Of a stretch of 64,000 nucleotides of DNA, positions 11,334-22,373 are shown piece after piece. Location: NCBI RefSeq assembly GCF_050436995.1, contig NC_134747.1:9989501-10053500 (forward strand). Direction: 5' to 3'. The stretch comes from Anticarsia gemmatalis (Eukaryota; Arthropoda; Insecta; Lepidoptera; Erebidae). The first letter of the stretch is position 1, and every line of letters begins with the position of its first letter. The notes beneath the pieces were generated by a model that was not told where the DNA came from, ran no database searches, and saw only the letters and a list, made by a program, of their open reading frames with translations. The translations under genes were made by a program, and so were the position numbers.

Positions 11334-12832
11334 CATAAAATGTACCACCAATAAAATATAATAATATGCTGTATGTACTTGTTTTAAAATAATATCGGTC
11401 AAGTGTGTCAAGTTCCATAGAATCATATGGTATTACAAAGTTTTGGGTTGTAGGTACGTACATACATCAAATAGTGTTACTCCTAAACATAACTATTTGA
11501 TGTATAATGTGTCGAGTGGCACGTGAGCCGGGACCGTAAAGAGATGCACAGCTCTCCCCCGGGCCGCGGACGCATGCGCGCAGCCTCCACCCGACCCCAG
11601 TCTTCCTTCTCACTGCGAGATTCCCGCTAATAGTAGTGCTGTCTTGCTTACATGTTTCATAAGCTCACCAAATAGACGAACTTCATACTGAGCTATCTTC
11701 TGATGGTTTAGTATTGAATCCGGGCACAACAAGGCCTGCAAAGAATCACGATTACTTAGTGTATTTACCCGGCCTCCACATATCACAAACTATAAATTAA
11801 TACCTAAATAATGTATACGGTTACCGAGTCTCTGTCGCCAGATAATTATTTGCCATATCAAATTCAATAAAAGTGAATGTGTTTCATAATAAATATAAAC
11901 AAAATGTTCGACATGGTACTTAAATGTCTTTGCATCTTCAATAACTATAGTTCTTGGCACATAGTATTCATTGGACGTTAAACCCACAACTTTTAAGGTA
12001 AGTTCATACTTTTTTCTTTAATTTATATTATGTTATTCAGTTTTAAACTTCACTTGACACTTGATGTGCTAACATACACAACACAAGTTACCTATTATCT
12101 AACAAAACAATTACTTGTACCTATCTGCCACTATAATTCTGCACAACTATTTAAATTAACTTTGTACAACACTTTACATAAGTGGACGTAGCATACACCT
12201 AGATTCTATTTTGCTATTGTCTTTAATGATTATGTTTAAAAATTTGCACGAATTATGGTCACATTATACTCTTAATGTACCTAATTAATAACACTCCTAG
12301 GTACAATAACAAATGTTTCAAAAGTTATTAAGTTACAGTTGCCTTGTTAATTGTATTTATTTTTTAGGAATATATACGATAGGAAAAGTTACACCTTTAC
12401 TTTCTAACTTCTTTATAGCTACTTATTATTTACATAAGTTACACTCGCGATATTATTAAAAGTTGTAAACATTACGTGTACAATTAATATAAATAAAGTA
12501 TAAGTAGTTTTAGTTCGGGATAGCGATACATTTGTCCATAACAAAATAGTTTGAATATATTTGGTAACAAATATTAACCCTCTGACAATCATCGCAAGAT
12601 TTTTTAAAACACATTCAGTTGGCATAGGTTTAACTACTTCGTGGTTCTTTATAATCATATATTTTTGTACCAATTAAACTCAATTTTTAAAAGGTTGTTT
12701 TATAATTATAATAATACTTATTCTTACAACACATAAAACACATCGAAAGACAAACTTTACTTTGATTTAAAAATGTATATTTTTATTCGTTACAATTTAT
12801 ATTGACAAGCAACTGTATGCATTGTTTACAGT
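11334..12832. other. intergenic region with GC-rich patch and probable 5' untranslated exon of DUF229 paralogue 2
   Basis: A GC-rich, CpG-rich patch at 11515-11640 stands out from AT-rich surroundings and looks like a promoter. A strong donor AAG|GTAAGTTC lies near 11997, and a matching acceptor ends at 12831, directly before TATG. I infer a non-coding exon ending about 11997 and an intron of about 830 bp. Confidence 0.45.
11350..11355 (+). terminator. poly(A) signal AATAAA of DUF229 paralogue 1
   Basis: A canonical AATAAA follows the stop codon closely. It would give a very short 3' untranslated region; other signals further down are possible. Confidence 0.45.
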
Positions 12833-14818
12833 ATGGCACAGCTGGTGAAGAGCGGCGCGCGGCTTCGCTCTGTTCCTGTGCGCTTCAGATACTTGTTCCT
12901 GCTCGCCACGGTATTCGGAAGTAGCTTCCTTATTATTTCAATCACCAATCGCACTGAAATATTGTTCGTAAACAACGACCAAGCCTTATCCACCTTGGAA
13001 TTTCAACGTTACGAAATTCAGCCGGAAGCAAGATATACAATTAATACCGAAGGCTGCACTATTCCCGGATTACTGCCCTTAGATGACGCCGTAAAACCGT
13101 TCAATCAACCCCCAACTGAACTTAAAAGTTGCCCCAACGCCAACTACTCTCTACTACAACATAACGAAACTCATATATGGGTAGACACGGACATGTTAGA
13201 ATATTACAATGTCCCCAGAGAAGGAAATATATCTTGTTGTTACAAGTCATTCTACAGACCGTCAGCGATCAGGGATATATTTTCGGATAGTGTTGACGAC
13301 AGAGTACAATACGAACCTTGTGTTGATTTCACAAATTATGTTGAGACAGCGCATGAATTTGTTAAAGTTACATGTGATTTTGAACAGAAAACTATTTACG
13401 AAGAATTTTTTTTATTTGCTCGGAAGAAGATGCGTTCATTTAACCGAAACATGAACACTCATAGGAATGAGTCTACACCAGCGACACATTACAACGTAAT
13501 CGTGATGGGGATCGATGCTATCTCCAGGTTAAATTTTTATAGAACGATGCCAAAAACATTGGCTTATTTGAAAAAGAAAGGTGCTATAGAATTATTAGGT
13601 TACAACAAAGTGGGCGACAATACATTTCCCAACTTGACACCGATGTTACTTGGTATAAAAGAAAGTGATCTAAAGAGAACGTGCTGGCCCGACCACAGTG
13701 CCAACTTTGACAACTGTCCCTTCATATGGCAGTGGTTCAAGGAAGCGGGGTTTTATACTGCGCTCGGTGAGGACAGCGCGCATCTAGGCACATTTAACTT
13801 TGCAAAATTCGGTTTCATAAAATCACCTACTGATTACTATATCCGTACATTTATACATGAAGCGGAAGTCAACGCTGGCAATACTAAAGATTTCAATTCG
13901 TATATTTGTATGGGAAATAAATATTTCTATAAGGTACTGTTAGACTACATCGAACATTTGACGTCCACCCTGAGGCTCTCCAAGCTTTTTGGGTTCTTTT
14001 GGGAAGTAACCATGAGTCATGATTATTTAAATTATCCCATGGCGATGGATGATAGCTACGAAGCATTCTTAGAAAGACTCGATAGTAATAATTATTTAGA
14101 TAATACTATTTTATTATTGTTAAGTGATCACGGTATAAGGTGGGGTGCGATCAGACTAACTAAACAAGGACGGTTAGAAGAACGATTGCCTTTCGTTCAT
14201 ATATTACTACCGCCATCGTTTCAAGTTAATTACAACCAGGCGTATCAAAATTTAAAGCAAAACAGTAAAAGGCTTACAACACCTTTCGACATATACGCGA
14301 CGCTGTCCGATTTAATCAAGTTAGAAGTAATAAGCGATACAAATATTAAACAGCGATCAAAAAGGCCTTATGGCCACAGTAGAAGTATTAGTCTGTTTTT
14401 ACCCATACCCAAAAATAGAACGTGTAAAATGGCCGACATCGACGACCACTGGTGCACTTGTCACAAAAGTGTGAAGATGAACTCAAGAAGCTACGCAGCT
14501 CATAATGTTGCACAGCAGCTGGTGAATCATTTAAATATGATTGTGAGAGAGTATCCGCAATGCGCCGAGTTATCCCTCGCAGATGTACTGGAGGTGACCG
14601 AGATGCTGGTGGGCAAGCCTAGGAAAGATGAAGTGGGGTGGCGCGAGTTTATGGCGGTGGTGAAAACGTCGCCGGGGGACGGCGTGTTTGAGGGCACCCT
14701 GCGACATCAGGACGACAAGTGGAGCCTCGCCGGTACCATCAGCCGCCTCAACCTGTACGGTGGTCAAAGTAGATGCGTGGAACACTACCAGCTCAAACTA
14801 TATTGTTATTGCCAGTAA
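12833..14818 (+). CDS. DUF229 family protein, paralogue 2
   Basis: A 661-residue DUF229 protein in one coding exon. The ATG sits one base after a splice acceptor (TTTACAG|T ATG), which fixes the start. Residues about 18-38 form one hydrophobic helix (RYLFLLATVFGSSFLIIS), so a type II membrane protein with a lumenal or extracellular catalytic part is expected. Motifs of the alkaline-phosphatase-like fold are intact: GIDAISR with Asp228, GDNTFPN with Thr264, MSHDYLNYP near 395 and SDHG at 431-434. The end is YCYCQ. Several N-x-S/T glycosylation sites are present. It is much closer to paralogue 3 than to paralogue 1, for example NFYRTMPKT versus NLYRTMPKT. Substrate and pathway are unknown. Confidence 0.93.
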   Translation: MAQLVKSGARLRSVPVRFRYLFLLATVFGSSFLIISITNRTEILFVNNDQALSTLEFQRYEIQPEARYTINTEGCTIPGLLPLDDAVKPFNQPPTELKSCPNANYSLLQHNETHIWVDTDMLEYYNVPREGNISCCYKSFYRPSAIRDIFSDSVDDRVQYEPCVDFTNYVETAHEFVKVTCDFEQKTIYEEFFLFARKKMRSFNRNMNTHRNESTPATHYNVIVMGIDAISRLNFYRTMPKTLAYLKKKGAIELLGYNKVGDNTFPNLTPMLLGIKESDLKRTCWPDHSANFDNCPFIWQWFKEAGFYTALGEDSAHLGTFNFAKFGFIKSPTDYYIRTFIHEAEVNAGNTKDFNSYICMGNKYFYKVLLDYIEHLTSTLRLSKLFGFFWEVTMSHDYLNYPMAMDDSYEAFLERLDSNNYLDNTILLLLSDHGIRWGAIRLTKQGRLEERLPFVHILLPPSFQVNYNQAYQNLKQNSKRLTTPFDIYATLSDLIKLEVISDTNIKQRSKRPYGHSRSISLFLPIPKNRTCKMADIDDHWCTCHKSVKMNSRSYAAHNVAQQLVNHLNMIVREYPQCAELSLADVLEVTEMLVGKPRKDEVGWREFMAVVKTSPGDGVFEGTLRHQDDKWSLAGTISRLNLYGGQSRCVEHYQLKLYCYCQ

Positions 14819-17331
14819 CGATTGCGATGCACATAGTGTTAAATAGCTGTGATATTACGAAGCGTTGATTGTGCGATATATAGGTAAAATGTAGCTCTGT
14901 AACATATTAAGGATTTACGATATGTAGGAATCTGTCTGAAAAGATGGACGCAGGCCTAATCCGTAACATTTTTTTGGTGATTTTTTGTAGAATGATGCGA
15001 ATACTAAAACATATTATTTAAACATAGTACTCGTAACCGGCGATCCTGTATGTCAAAGTGTATGGATGTGAGTGAGGCAAAGGAAGTCTGTAAGGATCGT
15101 ACCAAGTGGCGTTGAAAATGTATGCGTGATATTATGTATGTATGTCATTGTATGTATTATTAAAACAGGACATGTTATCTATTTAGTGCCGCTATAGATT
15201 CTACTTAGTAATGTATCATGTCGATTAAAATATGCATGCGAGTAGCAAAAGACAAAGGTACAGTAACATATCCTATACAGTTTCACTTCGAAGATATCAA
15301 ATAATTTACCTGTCCTAGTGACCTTATATCTTATATCATATACGAGTAGATAATCAATCATTGACACATATCTTTTGACTAGAAAACTAACGGTCTACAT
15401 ATCTATTTAAATAATTATATAATTATGTTTATGCCCAGTGTTGTTTGAAGTGGTCACTTTATACATAATATACATTCGGTTATGGTACATATGATTCTAT
15501 CCCCATGTAATATAATACCTAATTGATTTCCATAAGAGGTTGCCAATATGACCTCCTCAAAGAGGCATTTAAAACAAAGTTTTATTCATAACGTTGAAAA
15601 ATAAGAATCTAGTTTAATTTTTATAGCTCAATGTGTTTGTTATTCGTCCAATATTATACAGAAAATAAGGGTAGATTATTACATTGTGTCGTATATTTGA
15701 GAATGTAACATATCACAACGATATATTTATTATACTTATTTATGTTTAGTTTATATTACCAAAGTTTGTTGATGCAGTATAAGTACACACGGCAGTACCG
15801 TCGTATTATCAACATTATTCCCGTAAAAAAAACGACGATTGAGAATTGGACAAGAGTGTAAATAACAAAACTTTATTTAGGTATAGAATTCAGTTTTTTG
15901 TAAATAATTTTAATCCGTAGTATGTACTAGTATACGTAAAAATATTTAGTTTGTAAGAAAAAAGCTTATTTTTTTCTAATAAAAATAAAACGTTGTTGTT
16001 GTTTATATTTTACTTTCCTATTAAAAAATTCTTCATACTAGGTATTAATTAAATAAATAAATAAATATTTTTGGACAACTCACACACGGTCATCTGATTC
16101 CAAACTAAGCAGAGCTTGTACTATGGTAACCAGACAACTGATAAACATACTTATATACTTCTAAATTTAACATCCAGGCTCAGAACAAATACTCGTGCTC
16201 ATCACACAAATATTTGTCCCAGGTGGGATTCGAACCCGCCACACGTATATAAAAAATAATAATAAAAAAATAATTATATAAAATTACGTAGTCTTAATGA
16301 TAGCTTAGTACAGCCTTCTCTTGTTATGTAGGTATTAGCTTGGCGCAAAACAAGCGTACTTCATTTCAAGCACTAGCCGATCAACTATACCATAATTACA
16401 AACAAGCCAAGTTTTTAACCTAAGGAGGATCCCCAAATGAAGGTAGCATAAATATTAGTTTAATAAAAAATGACTAGCATGTCTCATTAAAAGTAAAACC
16501 TTTTGCACTGATTGTTTCTTAAGAGACTATTCACATACAAATCACGGATATACTTGATAACGAAGATACAACAAGAACCAATTTGTAATTTCAAATTGTT
16601 TTGTAATAGGTGTAGCATATATGATAAGAGCGTATCTCGCCGTTAAACATATGTTTGGCGAGTTTAATATGTAAGTATTTAGTTTTAAGCTACTTTTAAA
16701 TAAATAAAATCATAAAATATAAAAAAAACCTTACAAAAAATACATCACATAGATATTTGTACCGTCACAAATCACGTCCATTTACCTTAGAGTATAATTA
16801 CTTCTACAATACGATTGTAAGTACCGGATACCTTGTTAGAAATAAAGAGGAAAGGAAAATTTAATAAGTTCCTTTCTAAATGTTAACTTAATGCCTTACT
16901 AATTTAAAAGCAATAATATGTGAAACTGCAATACCTTTAAATATGTTATTTTTCGAAATAACAGCTTTCTTTAATGTTATATTTTTTTCTTGTTGTTGCG
17001 TTGAACTCTTTATTTAAGTCTACGGAAGGTCTACGGCGTAGACGGTGCTGTCGTAGCAGGACCCTAGCACAATAGTGTCGTAATATACCTTTAAAAGGTT
17101 GTTGTGTCATAGAATAATTATTTAATTTTAATGAATGTACTTAATTGGTACATTATGAACAAGTAAATAAATTTAAATGCCCTTTTTTATTAGTGCCGTA
17201 AAAGTGGCTTTAGTCAAATAAATGAATCTGGAAAATTAAAAGGAATGTTTTAACAAAAATACTTAGGTACCACTATTGTATTGTCATAGTATTAGATATA
17301 CTGACTCTATAAATTGTTCTTTTTTTTCAGT
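14819..17331. other. intergenic region with one SINE, otherwise no gene
   Basis: AT-rich DNA between paralogues 2 and 3. It holds a truncated SINE (about 16045-16250) and probably an unrecognised 5' non-coding exon for paralogue 3. No other supported feature was found. Confidence 0.5.
16045..16250 (-). repeat. 5'-truncated tRNA-derived SINE
   Basis: On the minus strand a perfect B box GGTTCGAATCC (about 16219-16229) is followed by a body including CCTGGGACAAATATTTG and GAGCACGAGTATTTGTTC. It ends in a tail of repeated ATTT (plus-strand AAATAAATAAATAAAT near 16050). No A box is visible upstream, so the copy is truncated. The body matches a SINE type I know as widespread in Lepidoptera. Confidence 0.7.
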
Positions 17332-19293
17332 ATGAGTTCCACCTTTTTGGACTTCCAGAATTCGCTGAGCTTTAGAATTAGACATTGGTTCCTCGTGACT
17401 ATCGTCTGCGGCACCAGTTTTGTCATCCTACTTGTGTATAGAAGTTCTGACATCATATTCTTTAAGAAAGAAGAGCTCGGCTCATCGCGGGAACATCCCA
17501 CACCCGACCTTGACGATCGTTACACTATCAAAACAAATGGCTGTACCATACCATATCTGAATTATTTAGATGACAGTATCAAAATGTTTGTGAATTATCC
17601 TGAAAATATACCACCGTGTCGTAATAGGAAGAAAGCCTTATTAGAATATAAGGGGTCGAGAATTATGGTTAAACTAGAAAATGCACGTTATTATGGCGTA
17701 AAAAAGTTGGCTGACTTATTTTGTTGCTACAGAGCATTTTATAGACCCGTAACTATTGTAAATGTAATGTCCTACGGCGTGGATGATCGCGTTAAATACA
17801 AACATTGCATCTATTTTAGAGATTTAGTTATAGTCAATGATGAGTTTGTTAGAGTTACCTGCATTAATGATGGTAAAGTTATTTATGAACAATTTTTTCT
17901 GTCCGCTACAAGAAAGACGTTTGTATCTCACAACGGTTATCTTGAAATACCGAAAAATAAAAGTGCGTACAATGTTTTAATATTAGGTGTTGATTCTGTG
18001 TCTAGATTAAATCTATACAGAACGATGCCGAAAACTGTGTCATTCATCAAAGATAACGGCGGTATCGACTTAGCGGGATACAACAAGGTCGGAGATAACA
18101 CATTTCCTAACGTCATTCCGTTACTCATGGGCGTTAAGATCACGGAATTAAAACACACCTGCATGCCACATAAAATGTCTAGCTTTGACAATTGTCCCTT
18201 TGTGTGGGAGTGGTTTAAGCAGGCAGGTTATTACACGGCGTTTGGAGAAGACGGCGCAGCACTCGGAACATTTAACTACGGGTATAGTGGGTTCGTCACG
18301 ACACCCACTGATTATTACTTACATACCTTCTTTAGTGAAGCAGAAAAGTACGCTGGTTACATCGGGCATAACCCTTTTCTGTGCATGAATGACATATATT
18401 TTTATAAGGTTTTGTTAGATTTTGTAGAAGATCTTACAAGAATATCGACAAATACTAAATTGTTTGGCTATTTCTGGGAGAGTACAATGAGTCACAATCA
18501 TCTTAACTACCCCATGTTAATGGACGATAGTTATTTTGAGTTTTTCAATAAATTGAAAGATTCCAATTATACAAGAGAAACAGTGATTTTCTTTGTTAGT
18601 GATCACGGTATTCGTTGGGGAGAAATACGTTCAACTAAACAAGGGAGGTTAGAGGAACGATTACCGTTCTTATTTATTTTGTTGCCGCCATCGTTCCGTG
18701 AAAATTATACGCAAGCTTACAATAATTTAAACTTGAACGCTAAACGTTTAACGTCTCCCTTCGACGTACACGCAACTTTAAAGGATCTAGTTGATTTAAA
18801 TAATCTTATCGATTCAGCCATTACAACCAAGAGCAAGGAATCGTACGCTCAAAACAGAAGCATAAGTTTATTTCTGCCGATACCTAGTAATCGAACATGT
18901 GCCACAGCAGGCATAGACGACCATTGGTGCACTTGTCATAAAGGTACTGTACTACCCATAGATAGTCCCGAAGGTATAGAAGCTGGAAAACAATTTATCA
19001 CCATTTTAAACTATTCATTACGGCTCCATGCAGAATGTTCGAAATTGTCATTAACTGAAATATTGGAAATAACAGAAATACAGGCGGGCACGCCAGATGA
19101 AGAAGAAATGGGATGGAAAGAGTTCTTAGTAGTTGTTCGAACCACGCCGGGTGGTGGAGTATTCGAAGCGACGTTGCGACAAGATGATGATAGATGGTCT
19201 CTTGCGGGTACTATCAGTCGCTTGAACCTGTATGGGAATCAGAGCCACTGTACACATAATCCTCAACTTAAACTGTATTGTTACTGCCACTAA
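17332..19293 (+). CDS. DUF229 family protein, paralogue 3
   Basis: A 653-residue DUF229 protein in one coding exon. As in paralogue 2 the ATG is one base after the acceptor (TTTTTTTTCAG|T ATG), so I reject the longer frame that begins inside the polypyrimidine tract. A hydrophobic helix at about 19-37 (HWFLVTIVCGTSFVILLVY) predicts a signal anchor. Catalytic-type motifs are complete: GVDSVSR with Asp221, GDNTFPN with Thr257, MSHNHLNYP and SDHG at 423-426. The C-terminus is YCYCH. The conserved cysteines probably form disulfides in the lumen or outside the cell. The same intron position and the same Cys-rich ending as paralogue 2 show tandem duplication. Confidence 0.93.
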   Translation: MSSTFLDFQNSLSFRIRHWFLVTIVCGTSFVILLVYRSSDIIFFKKEELGSSREHPTPDLDDRYTIKTNGCTIPYLNYLDDSIKMFVNYPENIPPCRNRKKALLEYKGSRIMVKLENARYYGVKKLADLFCCYRAFYRPVTIVNVMSYGVDDRVKYKHCIYFRDLVIVNDEFVRVTCINDGKVIYEQFFLSATRKTFVSHNGYLEIPKNKSAYNVLILGVDSVSRLNLYRTMPKTVSFIKDNGGIDLAGYNKVGDNTFPNVIPLLMGVKITELKHTCMPHKMSSFDNCPFVWEWFKQAGYYTAFGEDGAALGTFNYGYSGFVTTPTDYYLHTFFSEAEKYAGYIGHNPFLCMNDIYFYKVLLDFVEDLTRISTNTKLFGYFWESTMSHNHLNYPMLMDDSYFEFFNKLKDSNYTRETVIFFVSDHGIRWGEIRSTKQGRLEERLPFLFILLPPSFRENYTQAYNNLNLNAKRLTSPFDVHATLKDLVDLNNLIDSAITTKSKESYAQNRSISLFLPIPSNRTCATAGIDDHWCTCHKGTVLPIDSPEGIEAGKQFITILNYSLRLHAECSKLSLTEILEITEIQAGTPDEEEMGWKEFLVVVRTTPGGGVFEATLRQDDDRWSLAGTISRLNLYGNQSHCTHNPQLKLYCYCH

Positions 19294-20108
19294 TACCAGA
19301 ATACCAATTTAGTATATTGTAAACCGTAGCTCTTTCAAATCAACGCTGATGCGAGGGAACTGAAGTCAAAAATGCTTTTAATATTCATCAGTCTTACATG
19401 ACTTTCGCTCAGGCTCTATACATTTTTTTAACGCCAAATACTGGTTTTAAAGTTCCAACTCATCGACAAATGCCATTGCTTCAAATTTAAATAATATTTT
19501 TATACGTACATATCTGTTGTATTTCATTTTTGTATTAACATAGTTATTAAAAAAAATTAACGATATGTTGAAAATTGCCCATCCTTAAAAATATAGCTAT
19601 GATAGTGTCTTTTGTTAATACCACCCAGTTCTATTTGGATTTTGTTATTGTAAGACAGAAAATAATAATAATAAATGATCGGCTAAACCTGTACGTGCCA
19701 CCAACTTGGAGGTATTAATAATATTTTATGGGTAAATGTGTAATGCTTAAAATATATTTGATAGTAAACATTTTAAAACGCTTGAGTTTCAAATTAAGAT
19801 TATTGTTTATAACACGATGATTCTTATGAGCTTTAACCGGCTACGGTTTTCCGACTCATGCTCATGTTTTGGATGCTGGCAACATTATCATGCTTATTCA
19901 TGAAATCATGACCTTTCATTAAGCCGTAGAACGGAATGTTCGTAAAAAAGTGTACGTGACATTGACATTTCACTATTGTCACGTTGATTTCATCAGAACC
20001 TGTCAGTCAACAATTTTATTTATTCCGAAAAATCTATTCGAATTGTTAAAGAAAATGCATTGTTTATGAGATTTTTGTGCAATAACAATTGTTTATATAT
20101 ACACAAGC
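19294..20108. other. intergenic region, 3' end of DUF229 paralogue 3 and upstream of FAM210
   Basis: AT-rich, without coding signal. The promoter of the FAM210 gene must lie in the last few hundred bases, but no specific element was recognised. Confidence 0.4.
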
Positions 20109-21049
20109 ATGGCTCTGGCTTATAGGACGATGTATAAGAATTGTTACTACCTACACAGTATAACCAAACCGGTAAAATGGAGTATTGGAAGAAATTATTC
20201 AATAAGGGTCCTGGCAAGTGGAGTTTGTTATCAGAATAGTTATTTACATAGGCCTCTGATCGAAACACAACAAATAAACTTATTTTCTAAACAATTACGA
20301 CTATGCTCCACTAAACAAGGACCTGGTGACAAAACACCTCAAGAAAATGAAGTTAAACCACCAGGACTCATTCAAAAATTTAAACAAATGTATAAAGACT
20401 ATTGGTATGTGGTATTACCTGTTCATATGGCGACGTCCTGTGTCTGGTTTGGTGGTTTTTACTACTTTGTGAGAAGGTGGGTGGACTTATTGTAAGTATT
20501 ATAACTGTTCACAACATTGTGTACATTTTATTAATCTGGGTATGTTGTGTTGCAGTGGTGTCGATGTTGTAAGTTTATTAACATCACTAGGTATTAGTGA
20601 AACAATTATATCTCCACTGAGGGACTCTGGTGCTGGATACTTTGCCCTTGCTTTAGCACTATACAAGTTAGTGACACCTTTACGGTATGCAGTCACAGTA
20701 GGTAATACTAATTATTTATTTTATCTGTCATGACATTTACTTGGCATTTTACCCATCCTACTAAAAGCAAAAGTAAATAAATAATATTAACACTTTATGA
20801 AACATTTTAGGAGTAACCACAATTGCTATCAAAAGATTAACAGCTATTGGTTGGCTTAAACCAGTGCCCTCAAGAGAAAGGCTAAAGGAAATTTATCAAG
20901 AGAAAAAAGTAAATATCCAAGACCGTATTAATGAAGGTAAACAGCAATATAATACCATGAAAGAAAAACGTAAGGTTCAGGTCATGGAAGAAATGAAACG
21001 ATATAAGGAGGAAATGCGGTCCATGAAAAACAAGGTGAAGAGAATGTAA
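20109..21049 (+). CDS. FAM210 family mitochondrial protein (DUF1279)
   Basis: Three exons, 20109-20491, 20556-20701 and 20811-21049, join in frame to encode 255 residues. The first 70 or so residues are rich in Arg, Ser and Tyr with few acids, as in a mitochondrial targeting sequence. The DUF1279 core follows: a segment starting KFKQMYKDYWYVVLPVHMAT, a hydrophobic helix (SCVWFGGFYYFVRR) and a second one around YFALALALYKLVTPLRYAVT. The C-terminus is a charged coiled coil (EKKVNIQDRINEGKQQYNTM onward), as in FAM210A/B. The family acts at the mitochondrial inner membrane; FAM210A is linked to mitochondrial translation in mammals. Introns are only 64 and 109 bp. The split between A and B is not certain. 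Confidence 0.9.
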
Positions 21050-22373
21050 AATGTCTATTAATTTTTAATAACTCATTATTTATGCATAGCAGCACATAAA
21101 TCACAAGGATGTGTAGTTTATTAAAATATTGCTTGTACATTTTTAAAGAAGGAGACATTGTTATGCCATTAAAAATAATCCTTTATTAATGATATAAGTA
21201 AGAATAATATCTTGTATTTGTGATATATTGATCGTATCAATCAATGTTATGACAAACTTTTATCTAATACAGCCCCTCAGGTTCACAATTAAAAGATGCC
21301 ATATTTTTTAAAATATTTATTATTTAAATATAAAAAGTACTACTTAACAAAATCCACATTTATTTAATATATCGTAACTAATTACATAATAATCACATCA
21401 ATTTTCACCAAAATGTACATATAAAAACAACTTACAAATAATTATTTTAAGTACAAAACAGGACAGCACATTACTGGAATGTTTTATTGCGCCTCTCATC
21501 CTAACATGTTAAATTTTGTGACAATGTGGCCAAAACCAATACATGTAGTACCATTGACCATTTTTGCTTTTTACTAAATATTGCCGACCAGGCGTGCTGT
21601 CGTGTCTGGCATGAATAAAATTAGTAAATGCACTTCACATCAATGGCAAATTAACTAGCAGCCATAATACTTGAGGTTTAACACCTATAATTCCTTGTAC
21701 CACAAATACAATATATGATAACACAGAAATGCAGCTTCTTTCAATTTATTACTATGATGAATCTAAATACTGTCATTAGGCCTACACATTTTTGTATAAT
21801 CTTCATAAACTTTCTTTGATAATAATAATATGTAAATTGAAATATTTTAGCTTTATACTAATATAATAAGCATATAGATATCACAAAATATTATAGGCAA
21901 AACTGCAATTGTTTCATTCAAATCATATTGCATAATAATATACATTATTTTTCTATGTGTTCAAAATTCAAATCCTTATTCCATTTCATTCCTGTTCAAA
22001 GCATTTTGATAAATTGTATTGCTATTTGATTGATATCTTGAGTTTGTTTAACCTGCTATATACTAACATTGAAGCATACTCAATATCATTAAGAAGATGA
22101 CCAACTTACTTTACTTACAAATTTGATACATTTCAATTTCATATTATTGAATGGTTTTTTTTTATATTAATAATAACAACACTGTTCTAAGTATATTTAC
22201 TTGAGTTATTGATATCTTAAAAGTTATGCAAGTTAAAGCTAATTACAATAAATGCTAACAGATGCACTTGATCATTTTTGAGCACAATTTTATAAAAATC
22301 GTAAGCCAATCACCTTTTCCTAAGTTTTTTTTTGTTTTGTTGTTAACAATAGATGCAGCGCAAAGAGTGATTC
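21050..22373. other. convergent 3' region between FAM210 and jub
   Basis: No coding signal. The minus-strand jub 3' untranslated region probably runs through here; a minus-strand AATAAA is at 21316-21321. The FAM210 3' end should lie within the first few hundred bases. Confidence 0.5.

Noticed and set aside
16210..16240. tRNA gene candidate (GGTTCGAATCC)
   Set aside because: Only the B box is present; no A box, anticodon arm or acceptor stem, so it is a truncated SINE.
17314..17331. Six-codon N-terminal extension of DUF229 paralogue 3
   Set aside because: It consists of the polypyrimidine tract and the acceptor and starts with TTG; the ATG at 17332 is the true start.
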